Below, in pieces: positions 59,462 through 64,000 of a DNA stretch of 64,000 nt (positions are counted from its first letter, which is position 1; every line of letters starts with the position of its first letter). Source of the DNA: Glomus cerebriforme. Its lineage: Eukaryota; Glomeromycota; Glomeromycetes; Glomerales; Glomeraceae. The DNA is taken from NCBI GenBank assembly GCA_003550305.1, contig QKYT01000291.1:21539-85538 (forward strand). Reading direction: 5' to 3'. The position numbers were made by a program, and so were the translations under genes. Below the pieces are notes generated by a model that was not told where the DNA came from, made no database searches, and saw nothing but the letters and a program-made list of their open reading frames with translations.

Positions 59462-59560
59462 CGAGTCTCTCCTAGCTGGCTGGTTTGGTTTAGATTAGAA
59501 TTCCTTTTCATTTCCCTATGTAATGTATATAATTATTATATTGAAAAGATAGATCATCAT
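59462..59560 (+). other. Copy of CRN-gene 5' region
   Basis: GAGTCTCTCCTAGCTGGCTG and TTTAGATTAGAATTCC match sequence 8378-8440 upstream of the CRN pseudogene. No CRN coding sequence follows, so this is a detached 5' relic. Confidence 0.45.
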
Positions 59561-60105
59561 GATGAGATACTGTATTTCAGCGATTTATTTATTTAACGTC
59601 ACATTTAACTATGCCACATTTCTATACTTGCAGCATATGAGTCTAACAAATAAAAAATTACTGCTCCACAAGCATAAAAAAAAAGCAAGTATATGTATTT
59701 TTTTAAGAAAAAAAATCAGTAATTTCATGATAAAAAAAATTTACTTTAATGTTTACTATATTTCAAATTACCCACTTCTATTTTAAGTATTATTTTTTTA
59801 TACAGTTTTAATCAAAATTTTCCTAAAAAGCCTTTATCTTAGTTATGAAATCATATCAGATATCAATCAATTCTATTCTTTGCTTTGTATTCTTTTTACA
59901 CATGATGAATAGCAAAAATTGCCCAATCAAAATATTAAAAAGAAATATTACATACAGTGATTGAGGCCGTTCTCAAGCACCTCCCTCAATGTGATTGGCT
60001 AGTAATTGAGGTGATGTTCAAGCTTCACGATCAATTGAATAAAAGATGACGATCAGTGCTTGATCAATCTCTTTCATTCTCTTACTCATTTTATCAATTT
60101 TAATT

Positions 60106-61188
60106 ATGCCTCAGAAAAAGAGACCTAAGACGGTTTCTAGAACTTTAACTCCAAATACTCATTTTCCTCCTTTTACCAACTTAACAAATAATTTTTCATT
60201 ACAACATTAATATTCCTATACAAACCAATTGCGATCCAAATGGCGAAACATACAGATCCTTTAAATGAAACAAGATATTAAGTATATATGGACCTAACAA
60301 GTTATCCAGTAAATATTCATTTTTCTATAATTATACTGCATATAAAAGATAATAAAAATTTTTTTTATAGATGGCTTCACAGCCTCCTCTTATTATTCAT
60401 CATGAAACCTATAACCAAGAAATTCAATCACCTTTTAATTCTGTATCTGTTGACCCAAGTCCTACTTAATCAACTCCTACATTTGTTAATTTCAATACAT
60501 CTACTAACAAATTAACCAATAGATGGTCATTAACAGAAACTAGAATGCTTATTGAAGAAGTAGGAAAGAAATGGCAAGCTTTACAAAAAGTCAAAGATGT
60601 AAGAGAGAAGGGCCGAATTTGGAATAAAATTGTTGTCAATATTCAAACCTCTGACGTTGCAAGTCCAGCTTTAAAGGAATGTACAAAGGCATCAATTCAG
60701 CAAAAATGGGATGCACTTCTTCAAAAATATCGTGACATAAAAGATAAAATTGAAAGTACTGGTGAGAAGCCATTCAGAATGACTGAATTTTTTAAAGATA
60801 TTGATAATTATTTAAGAAATGATCCAAGTATAGTTGTACCAATTACAAGCGACTTAATTAATGGTATTAAACGTAAAGTATTACAAAAGGATGCTGAAGA
60901 TCGCATTAAAGAGGTACAGTAACAAGTTTATTTATTGATTTTTTTCTAATGATATCTGAACTAAAATGTTAATTACAATTATATATTAGAATGATATTAA
61001 AAAACAAAAAAGTACACATTCTGAAGGAAAAAAGACAAATATGGAGGAAATTCATTCGAGCCATTATAAATGAACAAACTGAGACTATCACTGGAATTAT
61101 CAAAGATCAATATGTCCATGCTTAAATTCAACAAAAGCAGAATAATAAACAGATGGAGATATTTAAAATGTTTTTAACAAAGTTTTAA
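60106..61188 (+). pseudogene. Harbinger Myb/SANT-like DNA-binding protein
   Basis: A possible first exon begins MPQKKRPKTVSRTLTPNTHF. After an acceptor (TTTTTTATAG), MASQPPLIIHHETYNQEIQ runs to a TAA where Gln is expected (SPT*STPTF). The Myb/SANT-like domain is intact at 60520-60830: NRWSLTETRMLIEEVGKKWQ, then IWNKIVVNIQT, then IQQKWDALLQKYRDIKDKIE. A donor (AAAGAG|GTACAG) at 60912 and acceptor near 60990 lead to the C-terminal part (IINEQTETITGIIKDQYVHA), which has a frameshift and stop. In intact elements this protein binds the terminal repeats and assists the transposase. Non-functional here. Confidence 0.75.
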
Positions 61189-61291
61189 GAGTTGACTGTT
61201 AATTTTCCCACGCCAAATATGTTAGTTTTAAATATGTAAGATGCTCATCATAATTGTATAAGTAATATTAAAGCTTTATAAAATTTAATAA

Positions 61292-62440
61292 TTACAAATT
61301 TATAAAAAGATTTGCTAAATATTCCCTCTTTTGAGCACCTGCTATTTCTTCTCTTCCTTCATTTTCTGCTCTATATTCATCGTCATCACTATTTGTATTA
61401 TCATCCATTTCTCTATTATCTTCTAAAGATAACGGATCTCCCATATCAATACAAGTATTATGTAAAATACAACATGCATGTATTATTTTAACAATCCGTT
61501 CTATATTAGTACAATAAATTTCTTTTAACAGAATTCTCCACCTTTCCTTTAAATGTCCAAATGCTCGTTCAATAACCATTCACATTGAGGAAAGAATTTT
61601 GTTAAAATGGCATTCACGATTAGTTAACATATAATAATCAGGAAATGCTTTCATTAAATATGTTCGAAGGGATACACTGCATCTGCAATAATATAAGTAC
61701 CACCTGGGACCAATTGTTCAGGATGTGATGAAATTTCATAATAGAGTGAAGAACGATAAAATACTCTGGTATCATGTACACTTCCTATATAATAATAAAA
61801 AATATTATATAATAAATTAATTATCAAAATAAATACATTTCTACTGGCCTGCTTCTCTGGCATGTATATAAGTAAAACGCCCCTGATGATCAACAATTCC
61901 AAGAAGGTTAATGGAATGAAAACTTTTACGATTGACATAACGTGCACCATTTTTAGAAGGTTCACGGATAGGTATATGTACTCCATCCATTGCACCAATA
62001 ACATTAGGTAGTTTGTGACTTTGTGATGTCCTAAACCAGTTTCACCATATTCAAATCCTTGTGTTACTGTTGCTAATTGTGATCCTTGTGGCCATGCAAT
62101 TTGGTGCTTCTAAAAATCGATCAGTAAAATGACTTACAGATCCTTGACTTACTCCAAGTGTTTGCTCTAATATTCGTATTCCTGTTCCATTTGCTAATCG
62201 CCATAGTACAATAGCAATTTGTTTCTATATAGGTGTTGTATTAGAACCATCCAAGGTAAAAGCTTGATGGGTTTCTAACTGAGTCACAATCATAGCACGA
62301 AAAGTGGTAAGAGTTATGCGAAAGTGACGCCGAAAAGAATTATAACCTTCTCCATCTACTAAATATGGGAAAACATTTGTCCAGAATCCTTGAGTTTTAG
62401 GCCTTGGTTGATGTTGCGCTTTTATACTGTATGGGAAAAA
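61292..62440 (-). pseudogene. Harbinger (DDE_Tnp_4 / HARBI1-like) transposase
   Basis: Reading the minus strand across frameshifts gives an N-terminal part (GEGYNSFRRHFRITLTTFRA; HTH-like LGVSQGSVSHFTDRFLEAPN) and the catalytic core. The three acidic residues are all preserved in AMDG (near 61990), IIADAVYP (61665) and VIERAFGHLKERW (61535-61578). Lesions include frameshifts near 62050, 61665 and 61850 and stops where Lys/Arg are expected (SSM*MVIER at about 61581; I*KQIA near 62230). The C terminus is acidic (NREMDDNTNSDDDEYRAENE). Dead copy, but young enough to align by eye. Confidence 0.8.
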
Positions 62441-62792
62441 ATTGTTACATTTGTTGTGGTAATGGCAAATAAAAGATGGTAAATATTTCTTTGCATTTGG
62501 ATATCATGGAGCCTTTTATTTGCTTTGATGGTTTCCAATATGAAAAATAGTATAATTATTAACTTGCGTCAGTGCTGAAGATCCATAGTGTAAATGGAAA
62601 GTGAAGGAGTAGTATTCGTGTGAACAACCTCTTTTTACATTTCATCAATGGTAAATTTCGACCAATAAGAGCAGTTCTGTCAAAAAAAAAAAAGATGGTC
62701 TGTAGTTCCAAGCTTTTTTGATTTAAATGATCATTACAGTTAGCCTTTTTAATCGATGATAAACCCATTGAGGGAAGTGCTTGAAAATGGCC

Positions 62793-63899
62793 TAAACTAA
62801 CAAGATGAAAAAGTATAATTAATAGTCAAATTTAATATTCTGTATTTTATATTTATTTGCGGCTTATAAGTTATAAATAACCATATAATTATAATTATAT
62901 TATTATATAATTCTTCCCTAAAAACTTTATGAGTTCGTGAATTAGCGATAAAATATTTTACTTTGTTTGACAAAAAAGGTTAACAAGATCTGTAAACATG
63001 GTAAACAATATAGTTAAAATCAAAAAGCCACTTGTTGCTGATTTATTGTATGTTTTGAAATGATGAAGTTATGCAAGGTGAGTATTCTAAGCTACAAAAG
63101 AAAATTTCGATTATACATTGCAAAATTTTATAATGTGAGAATTAATTATTTTAATAAATTTCAAAATTCAAAAAACAAAAAAAAAACATTTAAACAATTT
63201 TAGACATCGCACATATTTTTTTTGTTAATACAAGTGAAAAGAATTTTCTCTTACTTCTTTGTGTATTTATTTTTATTTTTTATAAATCACAAGAGTATAA
63301 TTTAAATAAAATACTGTACATATACTGTACTATAATCCAACTTCAATTAGCAAGTAAGTCATAATTCTAATCTTAATTTTAGATTTTAGTAATTAATTTT
63401 ACAAAATATGTAATATTTTATTTAAATTTCATAAATTAGTTATTGTGGGAGATTTATTAAAAATCATCAAAAATATCATATAATTTAATCACAATAAATC
63501 TTTGTCTTTTATGTCTACCATAATTTAATTAGGTTATAACGGTGATTTTTTTTTGCATAGACTTTTGACCGGAACAAACTTTAACATATTTTGCAAATTG
63601 CAAAACTATTTTACAATCTAATTTGAGTAATGTCATTCGTTTTATTTTATAATCGAACTAATTATTTTATTTGTCGAAAAAAATTTATGCCACGTGACTA
63701 GTTTATTATGATTTTCCATTTGTTACACAATTAATTTCGGAGTTTAGATTCTCCGAAAAAAACATTGCTCCATTTGAGTTACACAATTAACTTCGGAGTT
63801 TAAATTCCCACCTTTTTCAATTCAAAAAAAAAAAATTTTTTTTTTTTTTTTCTATTCATTTTTTTTATAAATTAAAAAACTTTAATAGAAAAATTCATT
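62793..63899. other. Upstream region of kinase F
   Basis: Non-coding. A 30-bp direct repeat (GTTACACAATTAA then TTCGGAGTTTA) occurs at about 63722-63752 and 63778-63808, within 200 bp of the kinase F start. It lacks the block shared by B, D and E. Confidence 0.5.
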
Positions 63900-64000
63900 A
63901 TGTCCACTATTCGTGAAGAATTAATTTTTGCTGCAATTAATAGAGCAATTGAATTAATAGATTATAATATTTACGATGATATGCATAAAACTCATGAATT
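63900..64000 (+). CDS. Kinase F: N terminus of another TKL-type kinase, cut by window edge
   Basis: MSTIREELIFAAINRAIELI and DYNIYDDMHKTHE align with the starts of kinases B, D and E (MSNIRNELVNVAIQKAHETI and DYDVYHNIDEHYE). The Cys module and kinase domain would lie beyond the window. Identification rests on 33 residues. Confidence 0.7.
   Translation, partial: MSTIREELIFAAINRAIELIDYNIYDDMHKTHE

Larger units (their letters stand above)
59964..62792. mobile_element. PIF/Harbinger DNA transposon, complete ends, dead
   Basis: Imperfect terminal inverted repeats, left GGCCGTTCTCAAGCACCTCC(CTCAAT) and right ending (ATTGAG)GGAAGTGCTTGAAAATGGCC, bound 2.83 kb. It carries the two genes typical of the superfamily, a Myb/SANT-like DNA-binding protein (plus strand) and a DDE transposase (minus strand), in convergent orientation. 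Flanking trinucleotides are TGA (left) and TAA (right), close to the TWA target duplication expected for Harbinger but not identical, consistent with age. Both genes are broken. Confidence 0.8.

Overview
The window looks like nuclear DNA of an arbuscular mycorrhizal fungus (Glomeromycotina, most likely Rhizophagus irregularis or a close relative). It is very AT-rich and its genes carry short GT-AG introns of about 60-110 nt. Its contents are typical of that lineage: an expanded tyrosine-kinase-like (TKL) kinase family with an N-terminal cysteine module, a Crinkler (CRN) gene, SAM/PD-(D/E)XK-like genes, BTB-TLDc remnants and many decayed DNA transposons. The species assignment is inference from gene families. 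No rRNA, CRISPR or bacterial signal was seen.

Layout. 1-5 kb: remains of a repetitive element with an A-rich tail, a dead Tc1/mariner transposase, two foldback MITE-like elements and a tRNA-like sequence. 5.3-6.0 kb: a two-TM membrane protein. 6.4-13.4 kb: a graveyard of effector-like genes, namely a coiled-coil pseudogene, a CRN pseudogene that has lost its Walker A region, two head-to-head SAM/nuclease-like relics and a small coiled-coil ORF. 14 kb: a cysteine-rich secreted protein. 15-19 kb: non-coding except for an orphan kinase-tail exon and a short coding-like stretch. 19.3-21 kb: TKL kinase A. 21.4-22.8 kb: an HMG/YABBY-like protein with a long acidic repeat tail. 24.2-28.6 kb (and probably into an N gap): a 14-exon RhoGEF-BAR-SH3 protein resembling dynamin-binding protein (Tuba). 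31.5-32.0 kb: a three-exon coiled-coil protein. 33.7-35.9 kb: kinase B between long direct repeats. 38.5-39.3 kb: a broken retropepsin-like/RRM fusion. 40.8-41.6 kb: a broken secreted or membrane coiled-coil gene beside a second N gap. 43.9-46.1 kb: kinase C with 21 cysteines before its kinase domain. 46.9-49.1 kb: kinase D (pseudogene). 51.9-52.7 kb: a BTB-TLDc relic. 56.0-58.3 kb: kinase E. 60-62.8 kb: a dead PIF/Harbinger transposon with both ends recognisable. 63.9 kb to the window edge: start of kinase F.

The most notable pattern joins the kinase genes. After the kinase-domain exon each has a tail of very short exons (12, 45, 51, 54, 57, 60, 69, 72 nt). All are multiples of three and all start and end in phase 1, so any can be skipped, duplicated or shuffled without a frameshift. 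Orthologous cassettes recur in kinases B, D and E, an 'EIPE' C-terminal motif recurs in A, B and D, and orphan cassettes lie at 15.2 kb and 32.9-33.1 kb. Kinase B appears to have alternative terminal exons. Kinases B, D and E also share an upstream promoter block. I propose a birth-and-death kinase family with a combinatorial C-terminal tail.
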